Assembly (NCBI RefSeq): GCF_000337215.1
Contig: NZ_AOHZ01000107.1
Coordinates: 1-57,121, forward strand
Reading direction: 5' to 3'
DNA from: Natronolimnohabitans innermongolicus JCM 12255
GTDB lineage: Archaea > Halobacteriota > Halobacteria > Halobacteriales > Natrialbaceae
Length of the DNA stretch: 57,121 bases
Part shown: positions 16,681-24,262 of the stretch, one piece after another
How the letters are laid out: each line of letters starts with the position of its first letter
Numbering within the stretch: position 1 is the stretch's first letter
The notes under the pieces: generated by a model
Told to the model about the DNA's origin: nothing
The model's database searches: none
The model's input: the letters and a program-made list of their open reading frames with translations, nothing else
Program-made: the position numbers and the translations under genes

Positions 16681-17349
16681 TCAGAAGACCTCGAGGACGA
16701 CGATCGCGAGATACAGCTGACCGATCCCGGCGAGGATCATGACCGCGCCGGCGAGACGTTTGAGGGTCTCGCTGTGTGCGGCCAGTCGGCCGGCGCCCGC
16801 AACCAGTCCCATTCCCGTCGCGATGGTCAGCGAAACCATCAGGACGACGACGCTCCCGGCGTACGTGCCGAGAACGAGCGCCGCCGAACCGGGCGAGAGC
16901 GAGAGCGCCTGCGCGACGACGGCGACGAACAGCGGCGCGACGCAGCCCGCCGCCGCCAGCGCGTAGCCGGCGCCGAAGATCCCAAACCCGAGGACGCTCG
17001 AGCGCCGCTTCGGGAGCGCGATCGACAGCGACGGCGCGCGGTCGAAGACGACTAACAGTCCGAAGATAACCAGAATCGCACCGACGAGCGGCTCGAACAG
17101 GACGATATTCGACAGCGTCGAGTGGCCGATCCAGTAGGCGGCGACGAACAGCACGCCGAACGTAACGAGGACGCCGGCACCGGCGATGAGTCCACGACTC
17201 AGCGCGCCCGAAAGCGACGGCTCCGATCCCTCGGTCTGGCTCACGTAGAAGCCGACGTATCCCGGCAACAGCGGATACGCACACGGCGAGAAGAACGTCG
17301 CGATGCCGGCTGTCAGTGCAAACGCCAACGGGAGCGATCCATCGAACAT
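16681..17349 (-). CDS. ccdA: CcdA/DsbD-type thiol-redox membrane protein
   Basis: A 222-residue protein with six hydrophobic helices. The two redox cysteines of the family are present: Cys23 in FFSPCAYPLLPGY and Cys136 in AAAGCVAPLF. CcdA proteins pass reducing equivalents from cytoplasmic thioredoxin to proteins outside the membrane, used in cytochrome c maturation and copper-centre assembly. It follows, on the same strand, a TlpA-like thioredoxin (17535-18113) and a Sco-like protein (18116-18949), the likely extracellular acceptors. Confidence 0.9.
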   Translation of the reverse strand: MFDGSLPLAFALTAGIATFFSPCAYPLLPGYVGFYVSQTEGSEPSLSGALSRGLIAGAGVLVTFGVLFVAAYWIGHSTLSNIVLFEPLVGAILVIFGLLVVFDRAPSLSIALPKRRSSVLGFGIFGAGYALAAAGCVAPLFVAVVAQALSLSPGSAALVLGTYAGSVVVLMVSLTIATGMGLVAGAGRLAAHSETLKRLAGAVMILAGIGQLYLAIVVLEVF

Positions 17350-17534
17350 ACTCAGTTCATCTCGTCGGTATCTCGCGTTCGTTCGCTCGGTCCCCGCACG
17401 TTCTCGTCCGTGCGCTAGACTGGCTCGTATTCAACAGCGATTCCATCCCATCATACGCTCTCGATTGCATCCGTTTACACACCTCCATCCTCGACTTCCC
17501 TCGCGTCTGCGCTCCGCGTTCCGCTCTCCGGGCC

Positions 17535-18113
17535 TCACTCGCTTCCGTCATCGGCCTCGAGTGCAGTTTCGATTCCCTCGACCAGTTCGTCGGCGGTTTT
17601 GACCCCCGAATCAGCCCACTGGACGGTGCCCGAGGCGTCCATCGCAACCGCCGTCGGAAACGAACCCTCGAGGTAGCGAGCCGTGATTTCGGCGGTCGGA
17701 TCGTGGCCCACCAACCAGTCGCCGTCGTGTTCGGCCCACCACCCGGCGAGTTCGTCCTCGGAGATCGCGCCGTTTTCGCCGACCGATTCGTTCGTGATCG
17801 AGCAAAACACCACTTCATCGCCGATCCGCTCGTTCGCTTCGGCGAGTCCCGGCATCTGATCGACACACGGGGGACACCACGTCCCGAACAGGTCGATGAA
17901 CGTCGCCTGATCCGGATCGGGAATCGTGATCGTCCCGGCCTCGCTCCCGGGCGCGTCGATCGTTTCGATCTCGAGTGGTTCTCGCTGCGAGTCGTCGTCG
18001 CTGTCGTCCCCGAGAAGCGACTCCATCGAGGGAACGCCGTAGACCGCGGCCGCACCACCGCCGACGACGACGCCCGCACTCGCGATCCCGGCGAGGGCCT
18101 CTCGTCGGCGCAT
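17535..18113 (-). CDS. TlpA/ResA-like extracytoplasmic thioredoxin
   Basis: A 192-residue protein. The N-terminus MRRREALAGIASAGVVVGGG looks like a Tat-type signal or signal anchor. The thioredoxin fold carries the active site WCPPC (Cys80, Cys83) and the cis-proline region GSFPTAVAMD. Such proteins reduce apocytochrome c or copper-site cysteines on the outer face and are recharged by CcdA. It starts two bases after the stop of the Sco-like gene, so the two are almost certainly co-transcribed. Confidence 0.88.
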   Translation of the reverse strand: MRRREALAGIASAGVVVGGGAAAVYGVPSMESLLGDDSDDDSQREPLEIETIDAPGSEAGTITIPDPDQATFIDLFGTWCPPCVDQMPGLAEANERIGDEVVFCSITNESVGENGAISEDELAGWWAEHDGDWLVGHDPTAEITARYLEGSFPTAVAMDASGTVQWADSGVKTADELVEGIETALEADDGSE

Positions 18114-18115
18114 CG

Positions 18116-18949
18116 TTACTCGACCCCGACGACCGCTCGAACGTCCTCGAGGAGTTGGTCGCGATCGACCGCCTGCTCAGACTGGACGGCCCGCGGATAC
18201 GCGCGCTCGACGATGCCATCCTCGTTGACGAGCGTGATGACGTTGTAGTGTGCGAACGTGTACTCTCCGTGGTCGTGGTCGTCGTGGTCGTCGTGGTCGT
18301 CGTGACCGTCACCGTCGTGACCGTCGCTTTCGTTGTGAGAGCCGTCGTCGTGGCCGTTGCCGCCATGGCTAGCATCGTCGTCGTCCACACCGAGGTCAGA
18401 TTCGTACTCTTCGAGTTCGTCCATGTCTTCGGCGCGATCGAGCGGCATGTTGAACGTCTCAGTCATCAGCGACTCCGCCGTCTCGTACTCCTCCGGTCGG
18501 AGGAAGTGCCAGTTATCCGCCTCGTAGTCGATCTCTCGAGCTTCGGCGTACTCGCTGAGCGTGTCGGCCGTGTCCCGCTCGGGGTCGAACGTAAATGCGA
18601 GCAACGAGATATCGTCTTCGTACCCCTTCTCAATGGCGTCTTCCTGGGCCCACCGGAGCCGGAGAAGCAAAGCCGGACAGGCGCCGTCCGGGCACGTCGT
18701 GAAGAAGTACGTCATCAAAAACGGCCGTTCGCCGACAAGATCGTCACTCGAGACGGTCGTGTCGGCGATCGGGTCCGGCACTGAAAATGACGGAAACTCC
18801 TCGCCGTGCATGTGGAAGCTCAATTGGGTCGGGTGATCGGGCTCCGAAAGGATAGTGTCGCTGTCGTCGCCGGACAGCGTATCGAGACAGCCGGCAACAC
18901 CGGCGAGACCAGCGACACCGAGCGACTGGAGGTACCTCCGACGTTCCAT
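18116..18949 (-). CDS. Sco1/SenC-like lipoprotein with His/Asp-rich loop
   Basis: A 277-residue protein from ATG 18949. The signal has arginines (MERRRYL) and a lipobox ending at Cys21 (GVAGC), so it is probably a Tat-exported lipoprotein. The Sco fold is seen in FDPERDTADT and the distal His in FAHYNVITLVNEDG. The metal-binding motif is CPDGAC (Cys86, Cys91), one residue longer than the usual CxxxC. Residues about 195-228 are a repeated His-Asp-Asp tract encoded by near-perfect 9-base repeats. Sco proteins deliver copper to oxidase CuA centres, and the His tract may bind extra metal. Confidence 0.86.
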   Translation of the reverse strand: MERRRYLQSLGVAGLAGVAGCLDTLSGDDSDTILSEPDHPTQLSFHMHGEEFPSFSVPDPIADTTVSSDDLVGERPFLMTYFFTTCPDGACPALLLRLRWAQEDAIEKGYEDDISLLAFTFDPERDTADTLSEYAEAREIDYEADNWHFLRPEEYETAESLMTETFNMPLDRAEDMDELEEYESDLGVDDDDASHGGNGHDDGSHNESDGHDGDGHDDHDDHDDHDHGEYTFAHYNVITLVNEDGIVERAYPRAVQSEQAVDRDQLLEDVRAVVGVE

Positions 18950-19359
18950 ACTCGACGTGTGGGAGTGTACGATCAAATGTCCGTTGGTACACCAGCCGAA
19001 TCTGGGACGGCCGAGAGTCGACCGATCGGTTCGTCGCGATCCGAAATCGAAATCAGTACTGCTCTCGGCCTCGGTCTCGACCGTAGACTCGAGTTAGCAC
19101 GGACGGTGAGAGAAAGACGACATTGAAACGCGACGGACGCCGACGGGTCGAACGAACACACCGTCTTTCCGGTGAACGAAGGGGAAATCGGGGACAACGG
19201 GTCGGTGAGACCGGATCACCGCCACTGGGTTTCGCGTCGAATGACTATCGCAAATTTAAGATAAACTAGAACCTACCTCAGCGAAACGGAAAACGCGAGG
19301 TGACGAATCGACCGTACGACTGGTATAACTAACCCGAATTCGATACTACCGTGGTAATT

Positions 19360-19536
19360 ATGTCCCAATCAAAACGATCGACGGTGCGGATCGACTGCCC
19401 GGAGTGTGGCTCGAAAGTCGGCACCGCCGTCCCGCCGGGACCGGGAATTCACGACGAACGCTCCCCCAACCGACTCCGCGGAACGGAAACGTCCTGCCAC
19501 AACTGCGGTCACGAACTCGAGTTCTACTACTACTGA
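19360..19536 (+). CDS. Small zinc-ribbon protein
   Basis: A 58-residue protein from ATG 19360 (a GTG at 19351 is an alternative). Two CxxC pairs, CPECGS (near residue 13) and CHNCGH (near 47), should bind one zinc. It ends in LEFYYY. An AT-rich promoter-like stretch (aaatttaagataaac) lies about 100 bases upstream. It sits at the left edge of the origin between ORB copies at 19157 and 19681. Role unknown; perhaps nucleic-acid binding. Confidence 0.7.
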   Translation: MSQSKRSTVRIDCPECGSKVGTAVPPGPGIHDERSPNRLRGTETSCHNCGHELEFYYY

Positions 19537-19680
19537 TTCGTACGGGTACTGCGAGCCCGTACGGTAGTGCGTGTTGCGAGGGGTCGGTGCGGTTTGTACC
19601 GACTGTCGCTGTCTCGTCCGCTGCGACGCAGTAGCACGACTACCGCTCACGAATGGCGTGGTCGTTCGGGCCGATCGTCC

Positions 19681-20443
19681 ACACACCGAGTTTCCGGTGT
19701 ACGCTGGGACACACTACGTTTCCGGTGTATTTGCTGCGGTCCCGGTGTGTTGGGTTCGACGACGAAACTCGCTACGAAAGCGCGTATCGGGGCGAAAAGC
19801 CGTAATCGGAGCCACCCTCGATGACCGAGAGGCGCTGCGTAGTCAGCCCACATCACGAACGCGAGAACCTCGCGAACGGTAACTCGCACACACCGTGTTT
19901 CCGGTGAACGAAATCACTGATCCACTGGGAGATTCTCTCACCGTCGCTCAGGCACTGGAATACCACCTCGTCGGTAAGAGAGACGAAACCAGTAGCCAAC
20001 AGACGAGAAGCCAACGGACGAGAACGCTTCGAACAGGGTGAGGACGACCGGCGGACTGACACACCACGTTTCCGGTGAACTGGGCAATAGGGACGGGACG
20101 TCTCATGTTGTTGTTTCTGACCGGTAGCTATTCGAACTAAAGAGAGAATGTGCAGGCTGAGACTGTGAACTGAAACGAACGAGGTCTAAACGAGAGACAG
20201 CGACAGCAAGCGCTACCGACCGACGGACGAAAATCGTACGCTGACCGAAGCGGACCGAAGACTGGAGAACGACCAGAGCGCGCGCACACCACGTTTCCGG
20301 TGAAACGGTGAGAACGCACCGCGGGTATCAGGCGGTCCGGGGTGTCGCTGGAATCAAGTGGTCCGGGGTGTCGCTGGTACCAAGCAATTCGGGAGGTCCA
20401 GGGACAAATGAGGAGCGCGCGCACACCACGTTTCCGGTGAAAT
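19681..20443 (+). repeat. Left ORB cluster (forward orientation)
   Basis: ORB-like copies with the core CACC-(4 bases)-TTTCCGGTG occur at 19681-19702, 19710-19730, 19888-19910, 20059-20080, 20285-20305 and 20422-20443. One more distant copy is at 19157-19178. The last three carry the fullest form, ACACCACGTTTCCGGTGAA. All point the same way, opposite to most of the right cluster. Confidence 0.85.
20321..20385 (+). repeat. 26-bp tandem repeat inside the origin
   Basis: Two consecutive 26-base units starting at 20334 and 20360 (each beginning GGTCCGGGGTGTCGCTGG), preceded by a degenerate partial unit. It lies between the last two ORBs of the left cluster. No function is known; it could be a spacer or a binding site for another origin protein. 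Confidence 0.6.
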
Positions 20444-20480
20444 GGGGTGAAGAGGGGTGGGGTGGGGTGGAACGGGTAAG
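20444..20480 (+). repeat. G-string element next to an ORB
   Basis: Directly after the ORB at 20422-20443 comes a run of GGGGTG units (aagaggggtggggtggggtgg). G-rich strings adjoining ORBs are a described feature of haloarchaeal oriC1-type origins. A matching C-rich stretch (ccccctcccccc) precedes the inverted ORB at 21222. Confidence 0.6.
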
Positions 20481-20719
20481 GTGAGAGAACTGGGAGAAAA
20501 GTCGGATGTAGCAAGTGGGGATAGAGTTGTGAAAGTAAGGGGGTGAGTACGTGAGGACGGCGGTAGGAAATGCGAGGCAAAACGGAGAAAGCGCACGGGA
20601 AAGACGGAAACCGGTAAGTTAGCAGTTTCTCGAACAGCAGTAGCAGTCTTCGAGCAATAGTTTCTCGAGCCGAACAGTAGTTTCTCGAGCGGTAGAATCT
20701 ACACTCGATACCAAGTCTC

Positions 20720-20800
20720 TATCCACCGCGTTTTGCTTATCCCATCTCTTCCACCGCTATTCGTTAACTATAAATCACTATGGGAGAAAAAGTCCATTGG
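20720..20800. other. Candidate DNA unwinding element
   Basis: This segment, with ttcgttaactataaatcact at its centre, is the AT-richest part of the spacer between the left and right ORB clusters. Immediately left of it (20620-20700) are repeated tttctcgag-containing units. Its position between opposed ORBs is what is expected of the duplex unwinding element. Confidence 0.55.
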
Positions 20801-20843
20801 GTGCTCTCCTAGAATTGGCAGTCGACGTGAGTCGACCGCTGCA

Positions 20844-21385
20844 ATTTCACCGGAAACGAGTCTCTCCTCCCCCACCCGTATCGCGTTCACACCCGTCTCT
20901 CGCTACGCCTCTCGTTGCTCGAGCCCTCCTCGAACGTCTCGTGACTCGCTCTGTCGCTCTTTTCTCGTCGCTCCTGATTCTCCGGTCCGGTGTTTCGAAG
21001 CGTTGTTGACCGATCCACGACCTGGTGGTCGGTCGACGACTCGAGTCGGTTTCGCTATCGAAGACGTTCTCCGTTCCGTGACTGAAAACCCATTGAACGC
21101 ACTGTAGACGGTCTGAAACCATCAAATGCTCTTGTTCCGTCCTCGTTCGGACTACCCCCACACCACGTTTCCGATGAATCACAACCCCCGTTTCATCTGG
21201 AACCCCCTCCCCCCATTTTCCCGTTTCACCGGAAACGTGGTGTGTGTGTGTTCCGATTTCGTCCAACCTATCTACAAAATTACATACGTCCTCGAGAACG
21301 CCGCTATACCAGTTATTCGCCCCGCTTAGCGGTTCACCCCGTCCGAGTCCAAACAGTAAAGACGTTTCACCGGAAACGTGGTGTC
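20844..21385 (-). repeat. Right ORB cluster (mostly inverted orientation)
   Basis: Inverted ORB-like copies lie at 20844-20863, 21222-21245 and 21362-21385. One copy in forward orientation with a base change lies at 21158-21180, and a degenerate form at 21187-21205. The copy at 21362-21385 ends 7 bases before the orc1 ATG at 21393, so Orc1 binding there should also affect its own transcription. Confidence 0.85.
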
Positions 21386-21392
21386 ACTACTC

Positions 21393-22598
21393 ATGTCGAG
21401 TTCCGGCGACGATCTGTTTACGCGCGACGACCCGATCTTCGAGAACAAGGAGTTACTCGAGATCAATCATCTCCCCGAGGAGGGACGCATCGTCGGTCGG
21501 GACGACGAAATCGCGGACCTCGCGAACGCGGTCAACCCGGCGATCTTCGGGCAGAGTCCGAGCAATCTCCTCATTTACGGGAAGACTGGCACCGGGAAGT
21601 CGCTCTGTGCGAAACACATCTCCGAGCGACTGGTCCGCGTCGCAAAAGAGGAGGGCGTCACGGCGGAGTTCGCCTACGTCGACTGCGCCCAGGATAGCAC
21701 GGAGACACAGGCAGTCCAGACGATCGCCCACTCGCTAAACGATTCCGACCGGACGGACATCAAAATCCCGGACAAGGGGCTCAGCACGTCGACGTACTAC
21801 AAGCGCCTCTGGACGGTGCTCGATTCGCAGTACGAGGTCGTCCTCATCATCTTAGACGAGGTCGACAAGCTCGACGACGACGACATTCTTATGCAACTTT
21901 CGCGCGCGGGCGAGGCCGGCAAACTCGAGTCGTGCAAGATCGGCGTCATCGGCATCAGTAACAAGATCAAGTACAAGGATCGGATGGACGAACGGGTCAA
22001 GTCGAGTCTCTGCGAGCGGGAGTTCGTCTTTCCGCCGTACGACGCCAACCAGCTTCGGGACATCATGCAGGCCCGGAGCGACGCGTTCAAAGACGGCGTC
22101 CTCCAGCCGTCGGTTATTCCGCGGGCGGCCGCCCTCGCGGCCCGCGAACACGGGGACGCGCGCAAGGCGATCGACATTCTCCGCTACGCAGGCGAGATCG
22201 CACAGTCAAACGGCAGCGAGCGGGTTCAGGAGGAGTACGTGGTCCAGGCCCGCGAGCGGGCCGAAACCGACCGGTTTCGGGAACTCATCCGCGGCTCCAC
22301 GCCGCACTCGAGGTACGTTCTCCAGGCCCTCGCAGTGCTCGCGCTCAACACGCCCGACGAGGACGGCTTTCGAACGACCCGGATTTTCGACGTCTACGAG
22401 GAGATCTGTCGGCAGGAGGGTTCGGATACCCTCTCCTTACGCCGCGTCCGAGACCTCCTGAAAGAACACGCCTTCCTCGATATCATCGAACAGTCCCGCC
22501 AGAGCGGCGGGAGCGCCGAGGGGAGCTACACCGAACACCAACTGCTCGAGGATCCCGACGTCGTCCGGAAGGTGCTCGTCGAGACGGACGAACCGTAG
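21393..22598 (+). CDS. orc1: Origin recognition protein Orc1/Cdc6
   Basis: A 401-residue AAA+ initiator from ATG 21393 (an upstream in-frame GTG at 21378 lies inside the ORB). Walker A is YGKTGTGKS (62-70) and Walker B is LIILDEVDKL with Asp155-Glu156. Sensor 1 is in IGISNKI, followed by the arginine-containing sensor 2 region (HGDARKAIDILRYAGE) and the C-terminal winged helix that reads ORBs (about 310-395). It binds the adjacent ORB repeats and loads the MCM helicase. Its promoter region overlaps an ORB, consistent with autoregulation. Confidence 0.96.
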   Translation: MSSSGDDLFTRDDPIFENKELLEINHLPEEGRIVGRDDEIADLANAVNPAIFGQSPSNLLIYGKTGTGKSLCAKHISERLVRVAKEEGVTAEFAYVDCAQDSTETQAVQTIAHSLNDSDRTDIKIPDKGLSTSTYYKRLWTVLDSQYEVVLIILDEVDKLDDDDILMQLSRAGEAGKLESCKIGVIGISNKIKYKDRMDERVKSSLCEREFVFPPYDANQLRDIMQARSDAFKDGVLQPSVIPRAAALAAREHGDARKAIDILRYAGEIAQSNGSERVQEEYVVQARERAETDRFRELIRGSTPHSRYVLQALAVLALNTPDEDGFRTTRIFDVYEEICRQEGSDTLSLRRVRDLLKEHAFLDIIEQSRQSGGSAEGSYTEHQLLEDPDVVRKVLVETDEP

Positions 22599-22707
22599 TT
22601 TCTGTCGCTCGCTTGGGCGTCGTTTCCCTCGCTCACTTCGGTTCTCGGCAGCAGCGCATCCGTCACCCCCTCCGCTCTCGCCGCCAGTGCTCTCGTCCGC
22701 AACTCCC

Positions 22708-22781
22708 CTTTCACCGGAAACCCGGTGTCCGATCCCGGTTCTGATTCCGCTTTTCGCCGAATTCACTGGAAACCCGGTGTC
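22708..22781 (-). repeat. Two ORB-like repeats downstream of orc1
   Basis: Two more inverted ORB-type copies follow the orc1 gene: TTTCACCGGAAACCCGGTGT at 22709-22728 and TTCACTGGAAACCCGGTGT at 22762-22780. Both have the variant CCC in place of GTG or GAG after GGAAA. They lie between the convergent 3' ends of orc1 and the M24 peptidase gene. They could add initiator binding capacity or mark the right limit of the origin. Confidence 0.7.
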
Positions 22782-22802
22782 TTCCGGTCGCGCCTCGAGC
22801 GA

Positions 22803-24059
22803 TCACGTCGGCCGATACCGGTCGCCCGTCTCCCAGCCGCGCGGCGAGTCGTTCAACCGCTCGGCGCCGTCGTCGGTGACGACGACCAGATCTTCGATGC
22901 GGACGCCGAACTCGTCCTCGAGGTAGATGCCCGGCTCGGTCGAAAACACCATCCCGGGCTCGAGTTCGCGCTCGTTGTCGGCAACGATGTACGGCGGTTC
23001 GTGGACCTCGAGGCCGACGCCGTGGCCGGTTCGGTGGGTGAACGCGTCGCCGTAGCCGGCGTCTTCGATCACGGATCGGGCGGCGCGATCGATCGAACCG
23101 GCCGTCGCGCCGGGTTCGACGGCCTCAACGGCGGCCTGCTGGGCGTCGCGGACGATCTCGTGAACCTCGGTGTACGTCGCCGACGGTTCGCCGACGACTA
23201 TCGTTCGGGTCTGATCGCCGGGATAGCGGGCGGTGCCGTCCTCGAGGTCGGCGTCGACGAACGCGCCGAAGTCGAGGACGATCGGATCGCCCGACTCGAT
23301 TTCGCGGTCGCCGCTGTGATGGTGGGGTCGCGCACCGTTCGGACCCGACGCGACGATCGTCTCGAACGCCGGTTCCACGCCGCCTTCCGCGGCGAGCAGC
23401 CGCTCGATTTCGGCCACCAGTTCCGACTCGGTCGTCCCGACGAGTTCCGTTCCCCGGGAGCGGATCTCGAGCGAGACGCGGTCGGCGATCGATCCGGCCC
23501 GGCGTAGCGCCTCGAGTTCGACCGGGTCTTTCTGCAATCGAAGCTCCTCCAGCACGCCGCTTGCGAGGCCGAACGTCGCGTCGGGGGCGCAGGCGCGAAG
23601 GTCCTGGCTGAAGGTTGCCCACATGCGGTCGTCGACGAGGATCGTCGGTCCGCTGCGCTCGTCCACGGCGTCTGGATCTGCGGCGTCAGGATCCGCAGCT
23701 GCTGGACCTGCGGCGTCGGCGTCCGTGGCTTCTCGAGCGTCCTCGACGTCTGACAGCAGCGTTTCGACGACCGCGTCGACGAGTTCGACCGGATCGTCCT
23801 CGTCGTCCCACAACTGCACCTCGAGTGCGGGATCGTCGATCGGTAACGCGGCGAGCTGGCGGTCGTACATCGTCGGCGCGACCAGCACCGGATCGCCGGT
23901 CTGGGCCACGAACAACAGCAGGTGGCGTTCGGAGGGTGACTCCGCGAACCCGGTGAGGTACGTGAGGTTCGGACTCGGAAAGCAGACGAGAAGCGACGCG
24001 CCGACGCGCTCGAGGTGGTTCCGACACGCCTCGAGGCGGCGTTCGAAGACTGATGACAT
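22803..24059 (-). CDS. M24-family Xaa-Pro dipeptidase/aminopeptidase
   Basis: A 418-residue protein from ATG 24059 (upstream in-frame starts add an unlikely N-terminus). It has an N-terminal creatinase-like domain followed by the pita-bread catalytic domain. Likely metal ligands are Asp in VLDFGAFVDADL, Asp in YPGDQTRT, His in HRTGHGVGLEVHEPP, Glu in FSTEPGIYL and Glu in GVRIEDLVV. It removes residues before proline during peptide turnover in the cytoplasm. A low-complexity Ala/Asp/Pro insertion (about residues 106-135) lies in the N-terminal domain. Convergent with orc1. Confidence 0.92.
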   Translation of the reverse strand: MSSVFERRLEACRNHLERVGASLLVCFPSPNLTYLTGFAESPSERHLLLFVAQTGDPVLVAPTMYDRQLAALPIDDPALEVQLWDDEDDPVELVDAVVETLLSDVEDAREATDADAAGPAAADPDAADPDAVDERSGPTILVDDRMWATFSQDLRACAPDATFGLASGVLEELRLQKDPVELEALRRAGSIADRVSLEIRSRGTELVGTTESELVAEIERLLAAEGGVEPAFETIVASGPNGARPHHHSGDREIESGDPIVLDFGAFVDADLEDGTARYPGDQTRTIVVGEPSATYTEVHEIVRDAQQAAVEAVEPGATAGSIDRAARSVIEDAGYGDAFTHRTGHGVGLEVHEPPYIVADNERELEPGMVFSTEPGIYLEDEFGVRIEDLVVVTDDGAERLNDSPRGWETGDRYRPT

Positions 24060-24262
24060 CGTGATCGTGAGCGTGGTTCGAGGGTGGACGAAAAGAAGGT
24101 TCGTCTGCTCGGCTCTCGACACGACTGCTTGGCCAAGCGAGCCGTCCGGCGATGCGTTCGCTTCTATTCGACTGACTGTCTCGTTGATTCGACTGCTATG
24201 GGTGAGCTATTAGGGTCCATGCGGATGCAGGCCGCGAAGCAACTAGCGGCGAAGCTGTTCAA

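Larger units (their letters stand above)
19157..21385. other. Replication origin region (oriC) next to orc1/cdc6
   Basis: About 2 kb almost free of genes (apart from the small zinc protein at 19360-19536) and directly upstream of orc1/cdc6. It contains many copies of an origin-recognition-box sequence related to TTTCACCGGAAACGTGGTGT. Copies left of about 20450 all read in one orientation. Those right of 20840 are mainly inverted, with one forward exception at 21158. Between them lies an AT-richer segment, with G-rich and C-rich strings beside ORBs. This layout matches known haloarchaeal orc1-linked origins, where Orc1 binds ORBs and unwinding begins in the AT-rich part. Activity is inferred, not shown. 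Confidence 0.9.

Noticed and set aside
18280-18360. Short tandem repeat that might suggest a CRISPR or minisatellite
   Set aside because: The 9-base units are in frame inside the Sco-like gene and encode the His/Asp tract. No spacers are present.
19681-21385. Regular short repeats considered as a CRISPR array
   Set aside because: Spacing is irregular (about 30 to 400 bases), orientation changes across the region, and the repeats match ORB boxes beside orc1.
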